In this document: piece after piece, positions 1 to 9,548 of the stretch
Numbering within the stretch: the stretch's first letter is position 1
How the letters are laid out: each line of letters opens with the position of its first letter
Source of the DNA: Hyaloperonospora brassicae
Lineage: Eukaryota > Oomycota > Peronosporomycetes > Peronosporales > Peronosporaceae
Assembly: GCA_947650285.1 (NCBI GenBank)
Contig: CANTFL010000080.1
Coordinates: forward strand, 62,001-126,000
Direction: 5' to 3'
Length of the DNA: 64,000 nt
Notes under the pieces: model-generated
What the model saw: only the letters and a program-made list of their open reading frames with translations
Databases searched by the model: none
Told to the model about the DNA's origin: nothing
Translations under genes and position numbers: made by a program

Positions 1-3000
1 AGACGAGTACGACGCCGACCTCGTTAAGCGCGGGCTCGTGTTCAACCGCAAGAAGCTCGAGATGCAGCTCAGCGGCTACTCGCCCACGGGGCAACTCATG
101 TGCTGGAAACTACGGGCGGGGAAAGACGCCGTGTACGTCAAGTGGGAGCGTGCGTTTCGATTGGCACTGCGGCCCATTTGGGTTCAGAATTCCAAGTGCT
201 GTATGGTCTGCAAGAAGGAGTTTGGCTTTTTCATCCGGCCGCATCACTGCCGGTACGTTGCAGCAATGACAAGTTGGTCGCGTGCTGCTGCTGATGTTGT
301 GATTGTTGTGCTTGTTTTGGGCCCCGACGTCGACTCGGCTGTTTGTTTCGTCCACTGTTGTGCAGCAAGTGCGGCACGTGCATGTGCGACGAGTGCTCGG
401 TGTTTGTCCCGCGACTGCCGATGCAGGGGTACTATGAAGAAGTTCGAATCTGCAGGGACTGTTCGCCTGTCAAGATCCAGCGATCGGCGCTGAAGTTAGG
501 CACGCTTGTACTAGTGTATGGGATTTTGGTTGGCCGAGTCGTGCAGGTCGATGCCGCCGATGACTCTGCGGACGGACGTGCGTTCGTGAATGTGGAGCTT
601 GTCAAAAAAGGCAACCAGCTCCAGCGATTTCCACTAGAGCGCGTTGAGCTGTACTCGGATGCAGTGTTGTCAGCCAACCGTATCAAGAATGCCATCCGGC
701 AGCACCTCTCGTACGCTGTCTTTCGTACGCAGCTCAATTTCAACACATGGAATCTGCTGGAAACCGTGCAAGAACAGCGCACGGTGCAGATGGTACGGAT
801 ACTCAATAAGTCGACGAGTGTCAACGAACTTCACTCGATGGTGCCGATGCTCGGCACGCTGGACATGATGCAGTTCCCTGACGATGACGTTTCGGAAGAG
901 AGTCGTGTGAAAAAGTCGCTCTCGCATTATCGAGGTGTCCACGTCTCGTTTCCGCTGCGCCTTGATACGGCAAAGAGGCTGATCAATCAGTTTCGCAATG
1001 GCATATTGCTGCATCGCGTTTTCGTGCGGCAGATCCTGGATGAATCCGAACGCTTGTTTCGGACCGTGCACCAGTCACCTATGAATGAGATCGAGATACC
1101 GATGGGTGTGCAGCTGGTCGTAGTAGGCGATTTGCATGGACAGTTGGAAGACCTGCTCACAATCTTGGACAAGAACGGTATACCAAGCAGCAAGACATGG
1201 TACCTGTTCAACGGCGACTTTGTCGACCGTGGATCGCACGGAGTCGAAGTCATCTTGCTTTTGCTGATTTTCAAGCTACTGTACCCCAACTTCGTCTTCT
1301 TGAATCGCGGAAACCACGAGGAACAAATGATCAATGAGGCTTTCGGATTCGAAGATGAGGTGCACATGAAGTACGGTACTGACAACGATGAAGTCGCGGG
1401 ATGGTCCGGTCCAGGCACATCACTCAACTACTCGCCGATGAAGCTCTTTCATATGTTTGAGACAGTGTTTGACTTGTTCCCGATCTTCGCACTGCTGAAC
1501 AAGCGCATCTTTATTGTGCATGGCGGGCTAAGCAACCACGAAAACGTCACGATCGATGAGCTGCTTCAGCTCGACTACAGGCGCAATATTCCGACACAGG
1601 GCACAAGCCGTGCGGACGAGATCTTTACGCATTTGATGTGGAGTGATCCAGGTGGCGAAGACGGGTGGAGACCGTCAAGTCGAGGAGCTGGTGTCGAATT
1701 CGGTCCCGATATCACGAAAGCGTTTTGCGCGCAGAATGGATTGAGTCTCATCATCCGGTCGCACGAGTGTCGAGCAGAAGGATTTGACATCGTCCACGAC
1801 GGTCTACTTCTGACTGTGTTTTCAGCATCGAGCTACTGCGGTTCTCAGACCAACAAGGGTGCTTACGTTCAGCTGGAATTGGGAGAGGACGGTGAAATCG
1901 AGCCTCACGTGGTGCAATACTCTTCGCAGCCGCTTCAGCAGCTGAGAGATGCAGGGCGAAACGAGTGGCGTAAAAAAGCGCAGCGATTGGAGCGGAGAAC
2001 GTTGATGTCTTTTGTCGAGATCATTTGCGAAAAGAAGAATGCGCTGCTCGCTGCTTTCAACGAGCTCGACGCGACTGGTTCTGGGCGCGTGACGAAACTC
2101 GAGTGGAAAGCAACTTTGCAGAAGGTCATGGGTATCCAAGCAAGCTTTCTGTCGTATTTCCATCAACTGGCGGAAGAAGATAAACAAGGCGGCGTCGATT
2201 ACCAGAAATTCCTCAATCGCTACACTGTTGAGCTTGATGGCGGCAACATAGAGTGGAGGCGCAACTTGATCCGCAAGGTCTGGATGGGCTTTTGCCAAGC
2301 GCTTCCCCATCCGTTTGCTGAAAAGACGACGCTGCAAGACAAGCTTCACTTTGCTTTTAACCTATTCCAGTCGCCTGGGACTGCCAACCAGGAACTCACG
2401 GCAAGGTTCAACTCGAAGGCGGATGAAGTCGGCTTACCTGGTAGTCCATTCTCGCATGGCGACAGACCAAAGGAGAGCCACGCGCACAATAACCTGGTCA
2501 CGTACGACGTGTTCCGGAACACCATCCAGGGCGCGTTGCAGCTCAACGACACCCTTTCCGAGCAGCAGATATTCGAGCTCATGCAACACCTCGACCAGAA
2601 CTGTGACGGTGTGATTGACTACCACGAGTTTTGCTCGTTCTTTGCCGAGTTCAGTCGTGCCGACTATTTGCAGGAAATTTTCGAGGTGGATGACACGAAC
2701 GCTATCTTTCTCCTAAACCGCTGCGCCACACTATTGCAGAGATCAAACCAGTTTGCATCGTTGCAGGATGCATTCGAAGCATTCGATCACAGCAAAACGG
2801 GCAAACTGACGGTAGACGATATCCTAAAGGGAACGCAGGAGCTGGGCATGGTACCGGAGCTGGACAAGGACGAAGCACAGCTACTGTTCAACTCGATCAT
2901 GCTCAGCTACTACGGCATCAACGAGCGTCGTCAGTGGGACAAGCGGGGACTGAACTGGACCGTGTTTGAGGACACGTTTTCGCCCGACAGTACGTTCCAG

Positions 3001-3489
3001 CGCCGTCTGTGGTTGACAACGCTTGGTGCGTCAAACACCAACTTGGCTGGGCTGGACGGTCGAGATTCCATGTCCTGGGACGACGAGCCGCCCGCGCAAG
3101 ACGAGCAGCAGCCGTCGACATGGGCCGATACGTTTGTTGACGGCGTCAAGCAGTCGCTGCACGAGCAGCGGCTGTACATTAAGTTCCTGTTCCGCATCTT
3201 GGACCGCAAGCGGCACGGCTATGTGACAAAGCAGCAGTTCATTGCGACGATGCAGGCGGTCAACGAGGAGCACGGGGCGCCTTTGAAACTGGTGCAGCTC
3301 GAGCAACTGGCGGACGCGTTTGCGTGCCGCAAGACGGTGCGGCGCATGTCCAATGCTGGCGACGACAGAGAAGAGACGCGCACGTTCGTCTCGTATCCCG
3401 AGTTTCTTCGCAGCTTGCGCATCATTGACGCGGGACCGTCAGAGGCGCACGACCATGTCGCTGCACAGGACGAGCGTGTCGCACGTTGA
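1..3489 (+). CDS. FYVE-zinc-finger / EF-hand serine-threonine phosphatase (PPEF-like), 5' partial
   Basis: The reading frame is open at the left edge, so the start is outside the window. The exons are <1-252 and 366-3489; the 113-nt GT-AG intron (253-365) splits the FYVE core, and splicing restores RPHHCRKCGTCMCDEC, a match to the FYVE R-x-HHCR-x-CG signature that binds PI3P on endosomes. The catalytic domain follows, with the PPP-family metal-binding motifs GDLHGQ (near 1128), GDFVDRG (near 1213), RGNHE (near 1305), HGG (near 1519) and RSHE (near 1759). After it come at least three EF-hand-like loops, near 2058, 2590 and 2780 (for example DQNCDGVIDYHEF). Phosphatase plus EF-hands is the PPEF/rdgC arrangement, so a calcium-regulated phosphatase is likely. 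A FYVE finger in front is not part of the animal family and suggests endosomal targeting. The family call is firm; the substrate is unknown. Confidence 0.9.
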
Positions 3490-3754
3490 CGGGTTGGCAC
3501 TGTTTTGTGTGAGTGTACGTGGGGGCGACATGTGGGTTCAGGATGTGCACGAAGCACAGGGCGGGCGGGTTTTCATCGCGCGACCTTCGTGCGACCTCCG
3601 CCCGCGCTCGCTTCTCCACCAGTCAAAAGCCCGTGAAGCGGCGCCAGGAGCTCTTTTCGAGTCATTCGCCAATCTCTTTCCAAGTCGCGTCCCTCTTTCA
3701 CTAGCAAGTAGGTACGTGTGATGGCATCGAATAGCGCGTGTAGTAGTACTAGAG

Positions 3755-3800
3755 AAGCCGCGCGGTAGTTTGCTCTCTCGAGCAAACTACCGCGCGGCTT
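3755..3800. repeat. Perfect 20-bp inverted repeat with 6-nt loop
   Basis: The arm 3755-3774 (AAGCCGCGCGGTAGTTTGCT) is the exact reverse complement of 3781-3800, separated by CTCTCG. It lies in the 466-bp spacer between the phosphatase stop and the RPS15A start. The stem is GC-rich and stable as RNA or as a DNA cruciform. It could be a 3' end or terminator structure, a footprint of a small inverted-repeat element, or a binding site. The rest of the spacer (3490-3955) shows nothing else I can support beyond presumed promoter sequence. Confidence 0.9.
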
Positions 3801-3955
3801 TGGAGGCGCCGCTCGTCTACCGCACCGCTGCACTCGTGTCCCTCGCTCTGGTTGTCAAAGCGGGTAGCGAGCGCGGGCGTAGACGGCGGCTGTCCTTGGC
3901 TCGTTACAGTAGGCATTAATGCGTTCTGTGTCGTTTGTGTTTCGCCCCGCTAGCC

Positions 3956-4348
3956 ATGGTGCGCATGAGCGTGTTGGCCGACTGCCTCAAGACGATGTAC
4001 AACGCTGAGAAGCGTGGCAAGCGCCAGGTGCTCATCCGCCCGAGCTCGAAGGTGATTGTCAAGTTCTTGCAGGTCATGCAGAAGAACGGCTACATTGGCG
4101 AGTTTGAGATCGTCGACGACCACCGCGCCGGCAAGATCGTGGTGGAGCTGAGGGGTCGCATCAACAAGTGCGGCGTCATCTCGCCCCGCTTCGACTTGAA
4201 GCTGGCCGACTATGAGAAGTGGATCAACAACCTGCTGCCTTCGCGTCAGTTCGGTCACATTGTGGTGAGCACCACGTACGGCATCATGGACCACCACGAA
4301 GCCCGCCGCAAACACACGGGTGGCAAGATCATTGGCTTCTTCTACTAG
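3956..4348 (+). CDS. RPS15A: 40S ribosomal protein uS8 (S15a / S22)
   Basis: This is a single-exon gene of 130 residues, the usual length of eukaryotic uS8. The protein starts [19 protein letters not shown] and ends [12 protein letters not shown], both highly conserved in the family. uS8 binds the central domain of 18S rRNA in the small subunit. I chose the ATG at 3956 because an upstream in-frame extension of seven codons has no family counterpart. It is followed by a gene-free stretch and is convergent with the C2 gene. Confidence 0.97.
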   Translation: MVRMSVLADCLKTMYNAEKRGKRQVLIRPSSKVIVKFLQVMQKNGYIGEFEIVDDHRAGKIVVELRGRINKCGVISPRFDLKLADYEKWINNLLPSRQFGHIVVSTTYGIMDHHEARRKHTGGKIIGFFY

Positions 4349-5411
4349 ACGGAAAGCAGACGTGATACTGACGCGAGGTGCCTAGCGCGACGTAGGTCGT
4401 GTCTTGCAGAAAGGAGAGAGGTAGCGTATCGGCAGTGGCTAATGTGAAGGAACTTCCAGCGATGCTGCTTGTATTTTGATCGTAAGAGTTTGTCAGCGTT
4501 TGCTCCACTGCGTCGACTCTTCTTGTCGTCTCGCAGGCGACGTTGCTGAAACGCTCTGCGCGTGTGCAAGCAGGTGTCACTGCACGTGCGTATGCAGGAG
4601 CGTGGTCGATATCTGTTCAGGCACGGCAGGACGGTTCCATGCTGAACGGCATTCAACTGCAAAGAATCGATTAGTTGCCACATGCACATGCACTTGTCAG
4701 TCTACTCGACAGCTTTTAGCTTGCGGTCCATTGCTTGTTCTTGCAAAACGTCTACAACGAAGCGAACGGAAAGACAAAGTGATGGCCATGTACAACGCGG
4801 TAGACTGCGACGAATGGCGAGTACTTACAATTACGTGAACGCGTCCATCGTGGCATTCTTCGCTCTCTCCCCACAGATTGTGCACCAGGCATGACCCTAC
4901 TCCAGGCTGCCACATTTCCTTCGTCCAAAGTTTATGTCACGACTACCACAACAACGAAGCCACTCGTTTGACGTTCTTCGTCGACGACCGTGTCACCAGT
5001 CCAGCTACAGCCATAACGACGCGTCAGCCGCGTCCCCGTTGTTACCGCCAACTGCAGTCCAGTCCAGTCCAGTACCTCAGTGACTATGCAATCAGGCAGA
5101 GCAACAGAGCGATAGCTTGTCTAGTCTGCAGGTGGCCGGAACCTGTCAAGATCTGCGCGGGATTAACAGTGATGACCGTACCAAAGCAACGTGCTCATTG
5201 TGCACCTGTAGCGGGCCTCGCGCCTGTCGAGTTGCAACAAAAGGGCCTACCGTCAATCAATCAACATCACTTGACCAGGTCTTCTCACTTCAAGTCCGGC
5301 ATTGCGTCATGTCGATAATCAAAGTCGCGTTTGTCAGCATGCGACACCAGTACGTACATGCTTAGTGGGTACCGACGGGGCCATCCCTACCATAGATATG
5401 CTACTTCATCC
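4349..5411. other. Intergenic region without supported gene
   Basis: This 1.06-kb spacer lies between the converging RPS15A and C2 genes. The open frames on both strands are short, overlap each other and look non-coding. The only structure I see is a small tandem CAGTC run near 5051-5070. Confidence 0.5.
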
Positions 5412-6437
5412 TTATTCGTCCAAAGACGCCACCACAGCGCCGATCGCAGCAGCAGACGCACGATACGTCGTCGTGAGCGTCGCTTTCGTAGCTACCAATG
5501 CCGGGCCGCTGAACGCACGAGCGACATTCACATACGGCCGCAGCACTTCTTTGGCCGACTGACCGATGGGCGTGCTCGCCGCAAACTCCAGTGGCTCAAC
5601 CACACACACCTCGTACAAGCGGTCAAACAAGCTGCCGCGATGCGCCACAAACACAGTGTTGCGGTGCACACGCAGCGTCGCGTCAAAGCCTGACGGCGTC
5701 GTGTAGCTGCACAGCAAATAGCTGCCACTTGTCTTCTTCACATGAAGCTCCAACGCTTCAGCAGGGCCAAGCACGGCCGAGGGGTACGGGCCAAAGCCTT
5801 CAAACTTGACCACGTCGCCCACAAGCGGCTCCATGCCATGCGGTTCGTACTGCAGCACGACGCGCACTTCGCCCAAGCTCAGCTCAGCTTCCAGGTGCTG
5901 CTTGCTCTTGTCACCTGACAGGCCACTGCTTGGCACAAACAGCGCGCCACGGAGCGGAATCCACTGGTCCATGACGTCTTCTTTGCCCTCGACGAGCGGC
6001 GTCACGTCCACGACGGCCGTGCCAATGACCGATCCATTGACAATCCCCACGGCTTCCGTCGCTTTGCCCGTGAGCGAGTCCTCGTTCATCACGTCGACAA
6101 TGAGCTCGAGGCGCGCGTCCGAGTGCTCGGCCAGCGGCTGTCGCGTCCCGAGCAACTTGGGCAGTTTTACCGTCAGGAGCTCGCGCCGCCACGAGGGGTT
6201 CGCGTTGCGCGGGATCGTCGAACTCCGCACGCTCTGTTTGCCCACGCGGAAGATCACGTACGGACTGCACGTGCGCGTCCGGAATAGAGACGGCGCGGCG
6301 CGTAAGTTGCGCGCTGCGACGAGGCGGATGCTGAGCGTCCCGGCCACGCCGTCCTGGTGCGTGAGGTGCTTCTCGAATAAGTACGACGCCATCTCCGCGC
6401 GCGCGAGCGGCTGCGCTGCGCTCGGCGTCGCTGCCAT
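5412..6437 (-). CDS. C2-domain protein
   Basis: A 341-residue single-exon protein. One C2 domain spans roughly residues 30-155, with typical elements LSIRLVAARNL, a SPYVIFRVG strand and the NPSWRREL motif, followed by an acidic strand near residue 110. C2 domains bind phospholipids, often with calcium. The C-terminal half (about 190-341) has no domain I recognise. There is no signal peptide or clear membrane span. The start at 6437 is supported by an initiator-like element 11-22 nt upstream on the minus strand. It is divergent from NOG2 with about 510 bp between starts. The function beyond membrane association is unknown. Confidence 0.75.
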   Translation of the reverse strand: MAATPSAAQPLARAEMASYLFEKHLTHQDGVAGTLSIRLVAARNLRAAPSLFRTRTCSPYVIFRVGKQSVRSSTIPRNANPSWRRELLTVKLPKLLGTRQPLAEHSDARLELIVDVMNEDSLTGKATEAVGIVNGSVIGTAVVDVTPLVEGKEDVMDQWIPLRGALFVPSSGLSGDKSKQHLEAELSLGEVRVVLQYEPHGMEPLVGDVVKFEGFGPYPSAVLGPAEALELHVKKTSGSYLLCSYTTPSGFDATLRVHRNTVFVAHRGSLFDRLYEVCVVEPLEFAASTPIGQSAKEVLRPYVNVARAFSGPALVATKATLTTTYRASAAAIGAVVASLDE

Positions 6438-6447
6438 TTGTCGTGAC

Positions 6448-6463
6448 GGTTGAAAAATGTCGG
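6448..6463 (-). promoter_or_regulatory. Oomycete initiator-like element of the C2 gene
   Basis: The minus strand reads CCGACATTTTTCAACC here, matching the oomycete Inr core CATTYYNCAW at every specified position. It sits just upstream of the ATG at 6437, which implies a very short 5' UTR, as is common in oomycetes. The assignment is by consensus only. Confidence 0.5.
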
Positions 6464-6853
6464 CCCAGATCTGATTCGACGTGGAGACGTTTGTGATGAT
6501 AGTGTGTGTGTATGTGGGTGTGGGTGTGCGTTTCGGAGAAAATGAAGGACCCCGACTGGTCGTGATTTGATTGGCCGTTTCGATGGTGGGGGTAAAGTGC
6601 TTTTTTGGACACGGCGACGATATGCGTTTCTAGAGGAGGCGAGGGAGATGGGGTTGGGTGAATGGGTTCTTTTCGAGGGGACAGGGGAGCGTGTGTGTGT
6701 GGAAAGCGAGAGGGGTGGGTGGGAACGAGGAGCTCTGACGCGCCATTGGCTAAAATACGGCAGTCGACACGTCCAACCAATCGCTCTCAAGTGGCGCGCG
6801 AAGAGCTCTGCAATCAATCGCCACAGCAGTTGTCGGGCAGTCGCAGTTGTAGC

Positions 6854-6939
6854 AGTCGCAGCAGTCGTCACGTTACAGGAGTCGCAGTCGCAGCAGTCGT
6901 CACGTTCACAGGAGTCACAGTCGCAGCAGTGTCACGTTC
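6854..6939. repeat. 32-33-bp tandem repeat in NOG2 leader
   Basis: Units begin at 6854, 6886 and 6919, each with AGTCGCAGCAGT followed by a GTCACGTT segment; the third copy is shortened. The array ends 11 nt before the NOG2 ATG, so it is probably transcribed as 5' UTR or forms the proximal promoter. It contains no in-frame start that extends the protein convincingly. Confidence 0.8.
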
Positions 6940-6950
6940 GGATCGTCGCT

Positions 6951-8498
6951 ATGCCAAAGGGGATCAACACGACGAAAGCGTCGGGCGACAACCCGAACCG
7001 CAAGATCCCGAAGCGGCAGAAGGCGGCCAACATGCGCGACAAGAGCACGATCAAGCGCCTCAACATGTACCGCAACAGTGGCCCCATCCGCAACAAGGCG
7101 GGAAAGGTCGTGGGCGGGAGTCTCATGATGAAGAACAAGGTGGGCGGACAAGAGATCACGAGCGCCAGTGGCCGCGTGCAGCCGGACCGTCGCTGGTTTG
7201 GCAACACGCGCGTCGTGGGGCAGAAAGAGCTGGACAAGTTTCGCAATGAAATGTCGCTGAAGGCGGCCGACCCGTACTCTGTCGTGCTGCGGACGCGGAA
7301 ACTGCCCATGGGGCTCTTGCAAGAGAGCGACAAGACGTCGCGCATGAAGCTCTTGGAGACGGAGAGCTACGACGACGTGTTTAACGGGAAACGTGGTCGC
7401 AAGCGGGCAAAAGTGGCCGCGACGGATTACGCGTCGCTGCTCTCGCGCGCACAAGAGAGTGCAGAGAAGTACGAGACGAAAGGGAACGACCGTAACATTG
7501 TGGTCGAGCAGGAGTTCAAGGACGAGGTCTCCCACGACGTGTTCAACAAGGGCCAGTCCAAGCGTATTTGGGGCGAGCTGTACAAAGTGCTCGACTGCTC
7601 GGACGTGGTGATTCAGGTGCTGGATGCACGAAACGTGCCTGGCACGCGCTGTGAACACGTGGAAAAACACATTCGCAAGAACGCGTCGCACAAACACTTG
7701 ATCTTTGTCATCAACAAGTGCGATCTGGTGCCGAACTGGGTCACCAAGCGATGGGTGCAGAAGCTCAGCGAGACGACGCCGACGCTGGCTTTCCACGCCT
7801 CTATGAGTAATCCGTTCGGCAAGGGGGCGCTGATCAATCTGCTGCGCCAGTTTGCCAAGCTGCATCAGGAGAAGAAGCAGATCTCGGTCGGCTTGATTGG
7901 TTACCCGAACGTGGGCAAAAGCTCGGTCATCAATGCGCTGCGCAAGAAGAAGGTGTGCAAGGTAGCCCCGATCCCAGGCGAGACCAAGGTGTGGCAGTAC
8001 ATTACGCTCATGCGTCGCATCTTTCTCATTGACTGTCCCGGTATCGTGTACGACACGGGCGACGACGAGATTGAGACGGTGCTCAAAGGCGTCGTCCGTG
8101 CTGAGCGTCTGCCCCAGCCGACGGACTTTATCCTCACTATCTTGCAGCGGGTCAAGAAGGCGTTTCTCGTCAAGGTGTACGGCATTGAGGAATGGAAAGA
8201 CGAGTGGGACTTTCTCGAGAAACTCGCCAACAAGTGTGGCAAGTTGCTTCCGAAGGGCGAGCCCGACTACAACAACGTTGCTGTGCACATGATCAACGAC
8301 TACCAGCGTGGCAAGCTGCCGTGGTTCATTGCTCCGCCCATGCGTGCCGAAGAGCTTGCTGCGCTGGAGCAAAAGGGCGACGACGTGCCGCTCAACGAGG
8401 CGGAAGCTGACGAAGAAGATGAGTCTATGGCGCTGGATGATGGAGAGGTAGACGGAGAGAGCGAGGAAAAGGTGGAGGAAGGCACAGACGCCCAGTAG
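6951..8498 (+). CDS. NOG2: Nucleolar GTP-binding protein 2 (circularly permuted GTPase)
   Basis: A 515-residue protein. The N-terminus, MPKGINTTKASGDNPNRK, is the conserved NGP1/NOG2 N-terminal domain. The GTPase motifs occur in permuted order: G4 NKCDL near residue 254, then G1 GYPNVGKSS near 317, then G3 DCPGI near 361. This order is diagnostic of the YlqF/Nog2 family. NOG2/GNL2 acts in nucleolar-to-nuclear maturation of the 60S subunit. The C-terminus is acidic, as in fungal Nog2. I chose the ATG at 6951 because the family N-terminus begins exactly there; the upstream in-frame sequence is the tandem repeat. Confidence 0.96.
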   Translation: MPKGINTTKASGDNPNRKIPKRQKAANMRDKSTIKRLNMYRNSGPIRNKAGKVVGGSLMMKNKVGGQEITSASGRVQPDRRWFGNTRVVGQKELDKFRNEMSLKAADPYSVVLRTRKLPMGLLQESDKTSRMKLLETESYDDVFNGKRGRKRAKVAATDYASLLSRAQESAEKYETKGNDRNIVVEQEFKDEVSHDVFNKGQSKRIWGELYKVLDCSDVVIQVLDARNVPGTRCEHVEKHIRKNASHKHLIFVINKCDLVPNWVTKRWVQKLSETTPTLAFHASMSNPFGKGALINLLRQFAKLHQEKKQISVGLIGYPNVGKSSVINALRKKKVCKVAPIPGETKVWQYITLMRRIFLIDCPGIVYDTGDDEIETVLKGVVRAERLPQPTDFILTILQRVKKAFLVKVYGIEEWKDEWDFLEKLANKCGKLLPKGEPDYNNVAVHMINDYQRGKLPWFIAPPMRAEELAALEQKGDDVPLNEAEADEEDESMALDDGEVDGESEEKVEEGTDAQ

Positions 8499-8712
8499 CT
8501 ATCATGCGAGGCGTCGCTATGGTGCGACAAGTCCCGCGTTGCAACTGTTTATAGATGGAACATATTGTGCACGACCTGGTATCCCTGATATCGGTATCCC
8601 TGATATCGTCTCCCCTTCAACCTCCATCCGATATCGTCGTATCAGCACGACGAGCGTGTACCGGATCGAGCTCAATCAATGCGCCAGCACAAGTTCCTGT
8701 TCGCTCACGTTG
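8499..8712. other. Short spacer with 15-bp duplication
   Basis: This lies between the converging NOG2 and MYND genes. GTATCCCTGATATCG occurs twice in tandem at about 8580-8609. No other feature is seen. Confidence 0.6.
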
Positions 8713-9327
8713 TCATCTTCGACTGTCCGTTACACTCAGTCGACTCATGTCTTTGCTCGCTCTCCCCGCGTCTGCCTCAACAGCCCGACAACAGCCTTTG
8801 TGCCGCGTCTTCCAGTCCTGCCGCTGACACGGCTTGCAGCAGTAAAACACGCACTTGCACCGGCTGCAGCCCTGCAGCGTCTCGTCCCGATAGTCGAGTG
8901 CCTTGCACGCCTCGTTGCCGCACACGCGCGCACCCGGTTGCCGAACGCTCAGCGCCGTCGCACAGTCGCCTTTGGCCTCGTGCACTTTGGCCACCTCTTC
9001 GCGCGTGAGGTTCCCGTCGCGCAGAGCGATTCCAATGCCCATGGACGCGTCCCAGCGGTCACGCACGTCGAGCGCCGCCGTGAGGACGTCGAGCGCCTCG
9101 TCGAGCGCTCCCGTGAGCCGCAACGTCGTCCCCAACTCGTGCTGGGTCTGGGCCACTGCAACGTCATCGAAGCCCGCGAGCGGTTGCCGCTTGAGAGCGT
9201 CCCGCAGGAGCACTTGCGCCGCGCTCAGTCGATTGGCCTGTACGAGCGCAGCCGCGCGGGCCGTGCAGCGAACTAACTCCATGTACGTCGTCGCGTGACC
9301 AGTGCCCATCTGGTTCGTGGCCGTCAT
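8713..9327 (-). CDS. MYND zinc-finger protein with helical N-terminus
   Basis: A 204-residue single-exon protein. Residues about 136-178 form a MYND-type zinc finger: CGNEAC, then CSRCKCVFYCCKPCQRQDW, then RHKGCC, with all expected Cys/His ligands. The N-terminal 110 residues are helical with a TPR-like spacing (for example VAVAQTQHELGTTLRLTGAL). MYND domains bind proline-rich partners. Short TPR-MYND proteins are numerous in protists and mostly uncharacterised. It is divergent from the PH-INPP4 gene. Confidence 0.85.
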   Translation of the reverse strand: MTATNQMGTGHATTYMELVRCTARAAALVQANRLSAAQVLLRDALKRQPLAGFDDVAVAQTQHELGTTLRLTGALDEALDVLTAALDVRDRWDASMGIGIALRDGNLTREEVAKVHEAKGDCATALSVRQPGARVCGNEACKALDYRDETLQGCSRCKCVFYCCKPCQRQDWKTRHKGCCRAVEADAGRASKDMSRLSVTDSRR

Positions 9328-9356
9328 TTTCTCTGCTCAATCGCATATGTATATCG

Positions 9357-9411
9357 AAAGAGAGAGAGAGAAAAAAGGAGAAAAGAGAGAGAGAGAGAGG
9401 GAGAGGGAGAC
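9357..9411. repeat. GA-rich purine tract in divergent promoter
   Basis: An almost uninterrupted purine run (GAGAGAGA and AAAAAAGGAG segments) lies between the MYND and PH-INPP4 starts. Such tracts can exclude nucleosomes. No protein-binding site is implied beyond that. Confidence 0.7.
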
Positions 9412-9548
9412 ATACCCCCCCACACAGCGACATGCTGAATCGTCTTGTCTCGAGTATGCCCGTCGTTCCCTTTGCGCGCCTTTGACTACCCCACACAGCC
9501 CGACAAACCGACGGACGGCCCGAGGACACCAATCACCCACCAGCAGCG

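Larger units (their letters stand above)
6438..6950. promoter_or_regulatory. Bidirectional promoter region between C2 gene and NOG2
   Basis: The two genes are transcribed away from each other. The region contains a GT-rich stretch (about 6498-6532), an inverted CCAAT (ATTGG near 6747) and a direct CCAAT (near 6776), and a tandem repeat just upstream of NOG2. I see no TATA box, which is normal for oomycete promoters. Confidence 0.4.
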
